This document shows positions 1 to 12,399 of a stretch of DNA of 64,000 nt, piece after piece (the stretch's first letter is position 1; the number at the start of each line of letters is the position of its first letter). The notes beneath the pieces are model-generated. The model saw only the letters and a list, made by a program, of their open reading frames with translations. It did not search any database and was not told the origin of the DNA. The DNA comes from Pogonophryne albipinna (lineage: Eukaryota > Chordata > Actinopteri > Perciformes > Artedidraconidae). The translations under genes and the position numbers were made by a program. Location of the stretch: contig CM053250.1 of NCBI GenBank assembly GCA_028583405.1, forward strand, positions 416,539 through 480,538, read 5' to 3'.

Positions 1-560
1 GTGTGCCTCTACTGTGAAATGTTTCCATGTTCTAAAAGGTCTTCCTTCCTCTCATACTGCCTGTGCTGCAGGGATTTTAGCCATTGCAGACCATTTACAT
101 GCACTAAAACCTATAAAACACGATGCCCATTTAGGAAAAAAGATACAGGAGATAAGTAAATGTATCATATTAATACTAGTGCTGGAATATAATTTAGTAA
201 ATGTACTGAAGTCCTGTATTTAAGTACAGTTTTGAAGTACTTGTACTTAAATATATCTGTTATCTGGAAGCTAAAGCTATCAGAGAAATGTAGAAAAGTA
301 GAAAGAAAAAACAGTATACATTAAAAACAGTATAATAATAATATTCATAATAATAGCCAAAAGATTAGATAATATACTTTATTTATAAACATATTTTTTA
401 AAAAGGGGCTTAACCAGGATTACAAATATTTAGGACAAAAATGCAAAATAAATACAACACAAAAAACATATATGAAAAAAAAAGAATAATACAAAAACAT
501 AAAGAAAATAATATTCAATGTAAAGGAAGAAGCAGATAGTACGTTGGAGCATTCCCTCAC
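1..560. repeat. Transposon debris, AT-rich
   Basis: No gene is visible. Bases 60-115 (TTGCAGACCATTTACATGCA) match an internal piece of the TTAA-flanked element at 28320-29640 (see 28470-28490). Bases 205-260 hold the phrase AAGTACTTGTACTTAAAT, typical of the hAT family at 4917-13422. The rest is A+T-rich low-complexity DNA. Confidence 0.5.
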
Positions 561-2236
561 ACGATGTGTTCAGCCTGTGATAACCTGATTAATGTCCGCA
601 GAGAGCAGCTCATCCCTCCCTGAGTCAGAGCTCTGCTTCCTGGCCTCGGTCCAGACTAAAGCTTCGTATCCCGGTCTGATCCCGGCCTCGCTCTTTCCTC
701 CAGGACAGATTCCCCCCGCTCTGCCTGCCGTGGACCTCCATCAACAGGGAACAGAGGCGGGAAAAGGAGCTCTGTGTGTGAGCACAAACACTGCCGCTCA
801 CATGGAGCCAGCAACAGACACTCTGACTGTGTGAGGGTAATTCGATTCACATTTATAAAACACAGAGCATAAAGTCATAAAGTCTCTTAAGAATCACTCT
901 TAATGACGCATTTATATCCTATGATTCAGAGATTTTTTGTAAGACATTTGAAATAATAAAAAATACCCCTTTTATCTAAATACGATACGATAATACTGAC
1001 ATTTGACTTGCATCACAGCAGCTCCATGTGTAACATCAACAGACAAGTATCAAGACACAATACATTTTAAAATGTTTCCATAACATCACGATCAGTGAGA
1101 GAAAACATGCTCAAAGACCCTTCAGCGTGCATTTGATCTGGCTCTACTGAGAGGATCGACTGGAGCACAAAGGATGCTTCAGTCTGACTTCATTGAATTG
1201 AGGGACCCTGTATCTCCCATTAGATGGTAGCAGTTCATATGCGCTGTTCAGAACATGGTTTGTGTCCGAGGTGATGTTGTTGGACAGCCTTATTAAGTTG
1301 TTATGAAAGGCTGAGTCGTAGAGTCTCTGACAGGGTTGACCAGCAATCTTTGAGCATATTTGATCTGCAGTATTGAGTCATAAAACCCAGAAATAAATCA
1401 GCAATTTAGCACTTGAGGTTCCCTCGACTTCAAGTCAATGGTTTTTTTAATGTGTTGTTGTTAAAGCGTAGCTAAGAACCAACATACACAGTATTTAGCA
1501 TCACATACATAACAATTAAAAAACAGACTTTTCCTTATTCTTAGTTTCAGGTTAATATTCCATTTTGAATATTTTATAATGATTATTATATTCAATTTCT
1601 TGCCATAGATAACCAAATACTACAAATCCACTGAAAGCAATAGAGGAAACTGTCTTTCTCACAAAGCCTCTCCTGACTTTTTTTTCGGAGAACCCAACAA
1701 ACATACAAATCTCAGAAAATGACTTTTGGAGTACATGGTTATTATTGCTAAGAGGAATGATGGATAAAGACTCAAATAACTGGTAAATGATTTAGTAAAA
1801 CGACAGGTCTACCTAGCCCTACACGTAGCAACATCGCCCTCTAAATGAGGTCGTTTTCATGTGCTGGAAAAAAAGCACTTAGCCTTTAATCTGATTCACC
1901 AGCACTTACTATGGTATGATCTTGCTTGATGTGAATATATCTGCACTTTCCTTGTTGTTCGGAGTTTGATTCTTTATGATATAAATGTATAAGCCATTAT
2001 TAACTTTCTTCCATAGTGTTTACCAAAACTGGGGCATACACCCTTAATGGGGCTTTTTTGACGTCATAACTTTTGCTCTCATGATGCGAACATTGTACCG
2101 TTGCTACAATAAATACAAGCATTGGCTCCAAACCCAAGATGTAACACCACAAACACATCCTGTGCGTGTGGAAAATACATGTCTGAGTGTACAAACACAT
2201 TGACAGTGCAGAAAATCCCAGAGTAAAATGAAGCCA
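561..2236. other. Stretch with no supported gene
   Basis: Only short open frames occur. The best is 592-834 (+), 80 codons, with no recognisable domain, and it overlaps an equally long frame on the other strand. The part next to 2236 is the presumed 3' UTR of kbtbd13 on the minus strand; I did not find a convincing AATAAA there. Nothing else can be supported. Confidence 0.5.
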
Positions 2237-3655
2237 TTACTGCAGCATTCGGGCGTCTGGCAGCCGGAGCAGAAACGTCCACACAGATCCACTCCTGGGG
2301 AAACCCTTCATCTGCCGTCTGGGCTTCCATGTTTTACCGTTGATGGCGAACTCTTGTGTCATGCTCCTGTTGAGCGTGAGCGCAGAGTCACTTCTCACCA
2401 GCGCCGTGAACAGAGAGCCTTTGCTGTTGACGAAATGTCCCGGTAGAGACGACCACTGTCCCGAGGTGAGATTATAACAGTCCATGAGGCATCTGAGGAA
2501 GTCGGCCGACGGCCCGTTTCTCACCACGTACAAGTTGTCCCTGTGGCCCACCATGCTGTGTCCGTAGCTCTGCTTCCGGATCAGCGTGGTAACAAGCCGC
2601 CATTCGTCTTTCCTTGACATGTACTCGTAGATCTCTGTGGTCTCCATCGGCCTCCATAAACACACAAATATCCGGCTCATGGCTTTGGTGCATGCCGCTC
2701 CTGCCGCCGGACGAGGTAAATGAGCGGCAAACTCCCATTTCCCGGACTTAACGTCAAATATTTCCACAGAAGACATCACAGTTTGCTCGTACTCTCCACC
2801 AATTGCGTAAAGACGACCATCGAGACCAACGAGGCTGAGGTTGTATCGCAGTTGTACCGGACTGGATATCCGGCTCCAAGTGTCGTTCTCGACGCTGTAG
2901 CAAAAACAGGAATCCACAACTTCTTTGTTGCGTCCATGAACTCCTCCGACGATGTACAGCATGTTGTCTAAAACGGTCACCCCAGCCATGGAGGTGCTGG
3001 CATCTAGTGGAAGATCTGTCAATACTTTCCAGTTGTTGGCAGTTTCATCCAAGTAGCAGACGGTCCTGGAATCGGTGTGTACAGTTTCATCCACGCCACA
3101 AGATACATGAGCCCCAACAGCCACGAAAACACTCGGAGTCAAAGACTCCACGTAGGAGATCAGTTCTGACGGCAAGGATCTCTTCACCTCCGCCTCCAGG
3201 TCGGCGTACATGTTTCTGATGAACAGCGCGGCAGCAGAGTAAAGGTCCATGAGGCCGAAGGTGGCAGCGGTGTGAAACATCAGCAAACAGTTGTCAGAGT
3301 CGATGAGATTGATGAGATGCTTGGTGAGAGGCGCCACCTGCAAGAAGGAAGCGCATTCGATGGCTTCGACGATCTCGTCCCCGTCCAGATCGATCATATC
3401 CCCTCGTAACACCGCCAGAGCGATGAGGAAACCTCGAGGGTGAAGAGACTTCAGGTGGATTTCCTCCTGTCGACACTCCTTCATCCCAGAGCGATACAAA
3501 GCTCGGAAATAGTCGCAACTCTGAACAAGAAACATTTTCTCCTCAGAGAAGTGAGCGCCTCCGATCACAACGGTTAATTTGGCTGAGGAACAACGTGGCA
3601 GATTTATTTCGTCACAGCTGCTGCCGTCCTCAGACTCACTTCCCTGCGCTGACAT
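2237..3655 (-). CDS. kbtbd13: Kelch repeat and BTB domain-containing protein 13
   Basis: Single-exon gene of 472 codons. Family knowledge: KBTBD13 is a substrate adaptor for the CUL3 ubiquitin ligase in striated muscle and is the human nemaline myopathy 6 gene; it is intronless in mammals too. Seen here: a BTB domain at about residues 22-95 (VVIGGAHFSEEK, CDYFRALYRSGMKE), a short BACK-like part (DNCLLMFHTAATFGLMDLY, SAAALFIRN) and Kelch blades from about residue 200 (LYIVGGVHGRNKEVVDS, LYAIGGEYEQTVMSSVE, FVCLWRPMETTEIYEY, LYVVRNGPSADFL). The end (PGHFVNSKGSLFTALVR, GFPRSGS, FLLRLP) is diagnostic of KBTBD13 rather than other KLHL proteins. The open frame extends 31 codons upstream to 3748, but I chose the ATG at 3655 because the upstream part is hydrophobic, unlike a BTB protein N-terminus, and the length then fits (human 458 aa). 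The promoter would lie at 3656-4400. Confidence 0.93.
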   Translation of the reverse strand: MSAQGSESEDGSSCDEINLPRCSSAKLTVVIGGAHFSEEKMFLVQSCDYFRALYRSGMKECRQEEIHLKSLHPRGFLIALAVLRGDMIDLDGDEIVEAIECASFLQVAPLTKHLINLIDSDNCLLMFHTAATFGLMDLYSAAALFIRNMYADLEAEVKRSLPSELISYVESLTPSVFVAVGAHVSCGVDETVHTDSRTVCYLDETANNWKVLTDLPLDASTSMAGVTVLDNMLYIVGGVHGRNKEVVDSCFCYSVENDTWSRISSPVQLRYNLSLVGLDGRLYAIGGEYEQTVMSSVEIFDVKSGKWEFAAHLPRPAAGAACTKAMSRIFVCLWRPMETTEIYEYMSRKDEWRLVTTLIRKQSYGHSMVGHRDNLYVVRNGPSADFLRCLMDCYNLTSGQWSSLPGHFVNSKGSLFTALVRSDSALTLNRSMTQEFAINGKTWKPRRQMKGFPRSGSVWTFLLRLPDARMLQ

Positions 3656-4421
3656 TGCAATTCTCTGAAAGTGACCCTCAAGACAATATACTCCATGAAA
3701 GTGAAACCAGAGTTTGAAGCATTTCCAGAAGTTGAAGAGCGAGAGCAAAGAGACACAGAGCGAAGCTGCTTCCCTCTCAGTTCATTCACAGCTCTCCAAA
3801 ATAGATTCAGATAAAAATAGAAAAGAACAAATGACCTGAGTCACATTCATGTTGTGAGCAACACGTGAACAAAAGGTCAGTGATACCTCCTGCAAACTTA
3901 AAGGTCACTTTCACCCAAACAGGGTTCTGAAAGAGTTTACTAAAATACAAAAAGGTGTAAAGAACTTTAGATTATAAGCAACACAATCTGATCAAATCAA
4001 CGCTCTTTTAAAGGTGCTCTATGCTGAATTCAGAGCATATCTTTTATTGGATGATTGCCTCCACATGGCTCTCATCATTTAATGGAATACTATAAAGAAA
4101 TAAATAAGGATGTATCAAGTAAAAAGTATTCATACCATATAACTCAAGCCTGAAGGACACTGAGGTCACAGCTTTCACTATCTTAATTGCAAATGTGGGC
4201 ATTTTGCAACAAACTATTAGAAATTAGACTTTATTTTGACAATTGCTGTCGTGTTAATGCATGTCGGAAATTAAAACTGCTGAAAGTTTGATGAAAAATG
4301 GTTGAAAAATCAATATAATGGTACATCTCAAGCCAGTTAGCTTAGCTTAGCATGAACACTGTAAACAAGGGCGAAGAGCTCTTGTCCTTTAATATTATAG
4401 TATTAGTAATATAGTAGTAGT
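3656..4421. other. Upstream region of kbtbd13, no gene
   Basis: Presumed 5' UTR and promoter of kbtbd13 (minus strand). I see no other coding exon. Bases 4325-4360 (TTAGCTTAGCTTAGCAT) belong to a dispersed fish repeat that recurs at 21580-21600, 28035-28090 and 34615-34690. Confidence 0.5.
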
Positions 4422-7177
4422 CAGGGTTCATACACTTTTTCACCAATGATTTTCAATGACTTTTCCATGACTTCTCAATGACCTTTACCTCATTTTCCAT
4501 GACCAAAAAAAAATGACCACTGAAAATGGTTTATTTGAACATGGAACAGGAAAATAAGGTCTGCATATTAAACATGTTGGGCCTATCTAAAACAAATCCA
4601 ATAGTAGGCTTACTAGCTTCTACTCGCTGAAGCAACTGCAGGATGCAAACTCATCAGGTATGAAAAAGGTGACAAGGACCCGAGCCCCCGACCCCACGGA
4701 ATATCAGCTTTAAAATGAGGAACAGAGGATTTTAGCAGTCAGAACAACTAAAGCAGCAGTTAGTAATAATAACAGAAACGCTAAAGAGTCTAATAGAAAT
4801 ATATAAAAGCATTTATTTTCATTGTGTAGCAGTCAGTTTATAATTTTGGCTGTTGAGCATTTTGAAAATGTATTTTCATGCCTCTGTTCAAGGCTTAGTC
4901 TTTCTGTCTGTATAGCCACTGGTGTAAAGTAACTACGTTCATAAACTCAACAAGTACTATACTTGGGTACAATTCTGAGATACTTGTACTTTATTTAAGG
5001 ATTTCAATGTTTTGCTACTTTGTACTTCTACTCCAATACAGTTCAGAGGTACATGGTGTACTTCTACTCCACTACAGATCAGAGGTACATGGTGTACTTC
5101 TACTCCTCTACAGTTAGAGGTACATGGTGTACTTCTACTCCTCTACAGTTCAGAGGTACATGGTGTACTTCTACTCCTCTACAGTTCAGAGGTACATGGT
5201 GTACTTCTACTCCACTACAGTTCAGAGGTACATGGTGTACTTTTACTCCACTACACAGGTACATGGTGTACTTCTACTCCTCTACAGTTCAGAGGTACAT
5301 GGTGTACTTCTACTCCACTACAGTTCAGAGGTACATGGTGTACTTCTACTCCACTACAGTTCAGAGGTACATGGTGTACTTCTACTCCACTACAATTCAG
5401 AGGTACATGGTGTACTTCTACTCACTACAGTTCAGAGGTACATGGTGTACTTCTACTCACTACAGTTCAGAGGTACATGGTGTACTTCTACTCCACTACA
5501 GTTCAGAGGTACATGGTGTACTTCTACTCCACTACAGTTCAGAGGTACATGGTGTACTTCTACTCACTACAGTTCAGAGGTACATGGTGTACTTCTACTC
5601 CAATACAGTTCAGAGGTACATGGTGTACTTCTACTCCAATACAGTTCAGAGGTACATGGTGTACTTCTACTCCACTACAGTTCAGAGGTACATGGTGTAC
5701 TTCTACTCCACTACAGTTCAGAGGTACATGGTGTACTTCTACTCACTACAGTTCAGAGGTACATGGTGTACTTCTACTCCAATACAGTTCAGAGGTACAT
5801 GGTGTACTTCTACTCCAATACAATTCAGAGGTACATGGTGTACTTCTACTCACTACAGTTCAGAGGTACATGGTGTACTTCTACTCACTACAGTTCAGAG
5901 GTACATGGTGTACTTCTACTCCAATACAGTTCAGAGGTACATGGTGTACTTCTACTCCAATACAGTTCAGAGGTACATGGTGTACTTCTACTCCAATACA
6001 GTTCAGAGGTACATGGTGTACTTCTACTCACTACAGTTCAGAGGTACATGGTGTACTTCTACTCACTACAGTTCAGAGGTACATGGTGTACTTCTACTCC
6101 AATACAGTTCAGAGGTACATGGTGTACTTCTACTCCAATACAGTTCAGAGGTACATGGTGTACTTCTACTCCAATACAGTTCAGAGGTACATGGTGTACT
6201 TCTACTCACTACAGTTCAGAGGTACATGGTGTACTTCTACTCCAATACAGTTCAGAGGTACATGGTGTACTTCTACTCACTACAGTTCAGAGGTACATGG
6301 TGTACTTCTACTCCTCTACAGTTCAGAGGTACATGGTGTACTTCTACTCCTCTACAGTTCAGAGGTACATGGTGTACTTCTACTCCTCTACAGTTCAGAG
6401 GTACATGGTGTACTTCTACTCACTACAGTTCAGAAGTACATGGTGTACTTCTACTCCAATACAGTTCAGAGGTACATGGTGTACTTCTACTCAATACAGT
6501 TCAGAGGTACATGGTGTACTTCTACTCCACTACAGTTCAGAGGTACATGGTGTACTTCTACTCCAATACAGTTCAGAGGTACATGGTGTACTTCTACTCC
6601 AATACAGTTCAGAGGTACATGGTGTACTTCTACTCCAATACATTTCAGAGGTACATGGTGTACTTCTACTCACTACAGTTCAGAGGTACATGGTGTACTT
6701 CTACTCCAATACAGTTCAGAGGTACATGGTGTACTTCTACTCACTACAGTTCAGAGGTACATGGTGTACTTCTACTCCTCTACAGTTCAGAGGTACATGG
6801 TGTACTTCTACTCCTCTACAGTTCAGAGGTACATGGTGTACTTCTACTCACTACAGTTCAGAGGTACATGGTGTACTTCTACTCCAATACAGTTCAGAGG
6901 TACATGGTGTACTTCTACTCACTACAGTTCAGAGGTACATGGTGTACTTCTACTCCAATACAGTTCAGAGGTACATGGTGTACTTCTACTCACTACAGTT
7001 CAGAGGTACATGGTGTACTTCTACTCCTCTACAGTTCAGAGGTACATGGTGTACTTCTACTCCAATACAGTTCAGAGGTACATGGTGTACTTCTACTCAC
7101 TACAGTTCAGAGGTACATGGTGTACTTCTACTCCAATACAGTTTCAGAGGTACATGGTGTACTTCTACTCACTACAG

Positions 7178-7490
7178 GATTATAACACCAGGACTCGTGG
7201 ACACTGCCTCAAGTTGAAGAAACAGTATTCAAGACTGGCTATCCGCCGCAACTTCTTCAGCCTGCGTGTGGTTGACTTGTGGAATGATCTGCCAGAAAGT
7301 GTTGTCACATCCAAGACGGTTAACTGTCTCAAATCCCGCCTCGACCATTACTGGACAAACATCACCTTCACTTTGGACGATGTGACTGTTGCCAGCATCC
7401 ATAGTACATAAAGAATCAGTGATCTACTCATTTATTTATGAGCGACTAAAAGGCCTTAGGCCTATTACAGCCGTATCCTATTGATTGACT
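7178..7490 (+). mobile_element. LINE 3' end inside the minisatellite, copy 1
   Basis: The 313 bp encode the last 77 residues of a non-LTR retrotransposon reverse-transcriptase protein (start DYNTRTRGHCLKLKKQ, then RNFFSLRVVDLWNDLPESVV) and stop at TAA 7409-7411. They then run through a short 3' UTR to the tail CCTATTGATTGACT. Motifs of the form RNFFSxRVVxLWNxLPxxVV are common at the C-terminus of jockey/CR1-like LINE ORF2 proteins. This is a fragment, not an active element. Confidence 0.85.
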
Positions 7491-8777
7491 ACAGTTCAGA
7501 GGTACATGGTGTACTTCTACTCCTCTACAGTTCAGAGGTACATGGTGTACTTCTACTCACTACAGTTCAGAGGTACATGGTGTACTTCTACTCCAATACA
7601 GTTCAGAGGTACATGGTGTACTTCTACTCCAATACAGTTCAGAGGTACATGGTGTACTTCTACTCCAATACAGTTCAGAGGTACATGGTGTACTTCTACT
7701 CCAATACAGTTCAGAGGTACATGGTGTACTTCTACTCACTACAGTTCAGAGGTACATGGTGTACTTCTACTCCAATACAGTTCAGAGGTACATGGTGTAC
7801 TTCTACTCACTACAGTTCAGAGGTACATGGTGTACTTCTACTCCTACTACAGTTCAGAGGTACATGGTGTACTTCTACTCCTCTACAGTTCAGAGGTACA
7901 TGGTGTACTTCTACTCACTACAGTTCAGAGGTACATGGTGTACTTCTACTCCAATACAGTTCAGAGGTACATGGTGTACTTCTACTCACTACAGTTCAGA
8001 GGTACATGGTGTACTTCTACTCCAATACAGTTCAGAGGTACATGGTGTACTTCTACTCCAATACAGTTCAGAGGTACATGGTGTACTTCTACTCACTACA
8101 GTTCAGAGGTACATGGTGTACTTCTACTCACTACAGTTCAGAGGTACATGGTGTACTTCTACTCCACTACAGTTCAGAGGTACATGGTGTACTTCTACTC
8201 CAATACAGTTCAGAGGTACATGGTGTACTTCTACTCCAATACAGTTCAGAGGTACATGGTGTACTTCTACTCAATACAGTTCAGAGGTACATGGTGTACT
8301 TCTACTCACTACAGTTCAGAGGTACATGGTGTACTTCTACTCCACTACAGTTCAGAGGTACATGGTGTACTTCTACTCACTACAGTTCAGAGGTACATGG
8401 TGTACTTCTACTCCAATACAGTTCAGAGGTACATGGTGTACTTCTACTCCAATACAGTTCAGAGGTACATGGTGTACTTCTACTCCAATACATTTCAGAG
8501 GTACATGGTGTACTTCTACTCACTACAGTTCAGAGGTACATGGTGTACTTCTACTCCAATACAGTTCAGAGGTACATGGTGTACTTCTACTCACTACAGT
8601 TCAGAGGTACATGGTGTACTTCTACTCCTCTACAGTTCAGAGGTACATGGTGTACTTCTACTCCTCTACAGTTCAGAGGTACATGGTGTACTTCTACTCA
8701 CTACAGTTCAGAGGTACATGGTGTACTTCTACTCCAATACAGTTCAGAGGTACATGGTGTACTTCTACTCACTACAG

Positions 8778-9090
8778 GATTATAACACCAGGACTCGTGG
8801 ACACTGCCTCAAGTTGAAGAAACAGTATTCAAGACTGGCTATCCGCCGCAACTTCTTCAGCCTGCGTGTGGTTGACTTGTGGAATGATCTGCCAGAAAGT
8901 GTTGTCACATCCAAGACGGTTAACTGTCTCAATCCCGCCTCGACCATTACTGGACAAACATCACCTTCACTTTGGACGATGTGACTGTTGCCAGCATCCA
9001 TATTACATAAAGAATCAGTGATCTACTTATTTATTTATGAGCGACTAAAAGGCCTTAGGCCTATTACAGCCGATATCCTATTGATTGACT
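8778..9090 (+). mobile_element. LINE 3' end inside the minisatellite, copy 2
   Basis: Nearly identical to the copy at 7178. It has lost one A at about 8931 (CTCAATCCC instead of CTCAAATCCC), so its terminal reading frame is broken. CCGATATCC replaces CCGTATCC near the 3' tail. Confidence 0.85.
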
Positions 9091-10558
9091 ACAGTTCAGA
9101 GGTACATGGTGTACTTCTACTCCTCTACAGTTCAGAGGTACATGGTGTACTTCTACTCACTACAGTTCAGAGGTACATGGTGTACTTCTACTCCAATACA
9201 GTTCAGAGGTACATGGTGTACTTCTACTCCAATACAGGTTTCAGAGGTACATGGTGTACTTCTACTCCAATACAGTTCAGAGGTACATGGTGTACTTCTA
9301 CTCCAATACAGTTCAGAGGTACATGGTGTACTTTCTACTCACTACAGTTCAGAGGTACATGGTGTACTTCTACTCACTACAGTTCAGAGGTACATGGTGT
9401 ACTTCTACTCCAATACAGTTCAGAGGTACATGGTGTACTTCTACTCCAATACAGTTCAGAGGTACATGGTGTACTTCTACTCCAATACAGTTCAGAGGTA
9501 CATGGTGTACTTCTACTCACTACAGTTCAGAGGTACATGGTGTACTTCTACTCCAATACAGTTCAGAGGTACATGGTGTACTTCTACTCACTACAGTTCA
9601 GAGGTACATGGTGTACTTCTACTCCTCTACAGTTCAGAGGTACATGGTGTACTTCTACTCCTCTACAGTTCAGAGGTACATGGTGTACTTCTACTCACTA
9701 CAGTTCAGAGGTACATGGTGTACTTCTACTCCAATACAGTTCAGAGGTACATGGTGTACTTCTACTCACTACAGTTCAGAGGTACATGGTGTACTTCTAC
9801 TCCAATACAGTTCAGAGGTACATGGTGTACTTCTACTCCAATACAGTTCAGAGGTACATGGTGTACTTCTACTCACTACAGTTCAGAGGTACATGGTGTA
9901 CTTCTACTCACTACAGTTCAGAGGTACATGGTGTACTTCTACTCCAATACAGTTCAGAGGTACATGGTGTACTTCTACTCCAATACAGTTTCAGAGGTAC
10001 ATGGTGTACTTCTACTCCAATACAGTTCAGAGGTACATGGTGTACTTCTACTCACTACAGTTCAGAGGTACATGGTGTACTTCTACTCCAATACAGTTCA
10101 GAGGTACATGGTGTACTTCTACTCACTACAGTTCAGAGGTACATGGTGTACTTCTACTCACTACAGTTCAGAGGTACATGGTGTACTTCTACTCCAATAC
10201 AGTTCAGAGGTACATGGTGTACTTCTACTCCAATACAGTTCAGAGGTACATGGTGTACTTCTACTCCAATACATTTCAGAGGTACATGGTGTACTTCTAC
10301 TCACTACAGTTCAGAGGTACATGGTGTACTTCTACTCCAATACAGTTCAGAGGTACATGGTGTACTTCTACTCACTACAGTTCAGAGGTACATGGTGTAC
10401 TTCTACTCCTCTACAGTTCAGAGGTACATGGTGTACTTCTACTCCTCTACAGTTCAGAGGTACATGGTGTACTTCTACTCACTACAGTTCAGAGGTACAT
10501 GGTGTACTTCTACTCCAATACAGTTCAGAGGTACATGGTGTACTTCTACTCACTACAG

Positions 10559-10870
10559 GATTATAACACCAGGACTCGTGGACACTGCCTCAAGTTGAAG
10601 AAACAGTATTCAAGACTGGCTATCCGCCGCAACTTCTTCAGCCTGCGTGTGGTTGACTTGAGGAATGATCTGCCAGAAAGTGTTGTCACATCCAAGACGG
10701 TTAACTGTCTCAAATCCCGCCTCGACCATTACTGGACAAACATCACCTTCACTTTGGACGATGTGACTGTTGCCAGCATCCATAGTACATAAAGAATCAG
10801 TGATCTACTCATTTATTTATGAGCGACTAAAAGGCCTTAGGCCTATTACAGCCGTATCCTATTGATTGAC
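10559..10870 (+). mobile_element. LINE 3' end inside the minisatellite, copy 3
   Basis: Same fragment as at 7178, frame intact. One change converts the conserved tryptophan of DLWNDLPE to arginine (GACTTGAGGAATG). Confidence 0.85.
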
Positions 10871-12086
10871 TACAGTTCAGAGGTACATGGTGTACTTCTA
10901 CTCCTCTACAGTTCAGAGGTACATGGTGTACTTCTACTCACTACAGTTCAGAGGTACATGGTGTACTTCTACTCCAATACAGTTCAGAGGTACATGGTGT
11001 ACTTCTACTCCAATACAGTTCAGAGGTACATGGTGTACTTCTACTCCAATACAGTTCAGAGGTACATGGTGTACTTCTACTCCAATACAGTTCAGAGGTA
11101 CATGGTGTACTTCTACTCACTACAGTTCAGAGGTACATGGTGTACTTCTACTCCAATACAGTTCAGAGGTACATGGTGTACTTCTACTCACTACAGTTCA
11201 GAGGTACATGGTGTACTTCTACTCCTCTACAGTTCAGAGGTACATGGTGTACTTCTACTCCTCTACAGTTCAGAGGTACATGGTGTACTTCTACTCACTA
11301 CAGTTCAGAGGTACATGGTGTACTTCTACTCCAATACAGTTCAGAGGTACATGGTGTACTTCTACTCACTACAGTTCAGAGGTACATGGTGTACTTCTAC
11401 TCCAATACAGTTCAGAGGTACATGGTGTACTTCTACTCCAATACAGTTCAGAGGTACATGGTGTACTTCTACTCACTACAGTTCAGAGGTACATGGTGTA
11501 CTTCTACTCACTACAGTTCAGAGGTACATGGTGTACTTCTACTCCAATACAGTTCAGAGGTACATGGTGTACTTCTACTCCAATACAGTTCAGAGGTACA
11601 TGGTGTACTTCTACTCCAATACAGTTCAGAGGTACATGGTGTACTTCTACTCACTACAGTTCAGAGGTACATGGTGTACTTCTACTCCAATACAGTTCAG
11701 AGGTACATGGTGTACTTCTACTCACTACAGTTCAGAGGTACATGGTGTACTTCTACTCACTACAGTTCAGAGGTACATGGTGTACTTCTACTCCAATACA
11801 GTTCAGAGGTACATGGTGTACTTCTACTCCAATACAGTTCAGAGGTACATGGTGTACTTCTACTCCAATACATTTCAGAGGTACATGGTGTACTTCTACT
11901 CCTCTACAGTTCAGAGGTACATGGTGTACTTCTACTCCTCTACAGTTCAGAGGTACATGGTGTACTTCTACTCACTACAGTTCAGAGGTACATGGTGTAC
12001 TTCTACTCACTACAGTTCAGAGGTACATGGTGTACTTCTACTCCAATACAGTTCAGAGGTACATGGTGTACTTCTACTCACTACAG

Positions 12087-12399
12087 GATTATAACACCAG
12101 GACTCGTGGACACTGCCTCAAGTTGAAGAAACAGTATTCAAGACTGGCTATCCGCCGCAACTTCTTCAGCCTGCGTGTGGTTGACTTGTGGAATGATCTG
12201 CCAGAAAGTGTTGTCACATCCAAGACGGTTAACTGTCTCAAATCCCGCCTCGACCATTACTGGACAAACATCACCTTCACTTTGGACGATGTGACTGTTG
12301 CCAGCATCCATAGTACATAAAGAATCAGTGATCTACTCATTTATTTATGAGCGACTAAAAGGCCTTAGGCCTATTACAGCCGTATCCTATTGATTGACT
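12087..12399 (+). mobile_element. LINE 3' end inside the minisatellite, copy 4
   Basis: Same fragment as at 7178, frame intact. To its right the minisatellite changes character (short CCACTACACAGGTAC units), so this is the last member of the higher-order array. Confidence 0.85.

Noticed and set aside
592..834. 80-codon plus-strand frame near the left edge
   Set aside because: No domain, no splice context, and an equally long frame on the other strand; not enough to call a gene.
5012..7411. 799-, 721- and 697-codon frames (GTWCTSTPLQFR, MVYFYS repeats)
   Set aside because: They are three overlapping readings of a stop-free 35/36-bp minisatellite, they switch frame at each 35-bp unit, and the only true protein similarity is the LINE fragment at the end.
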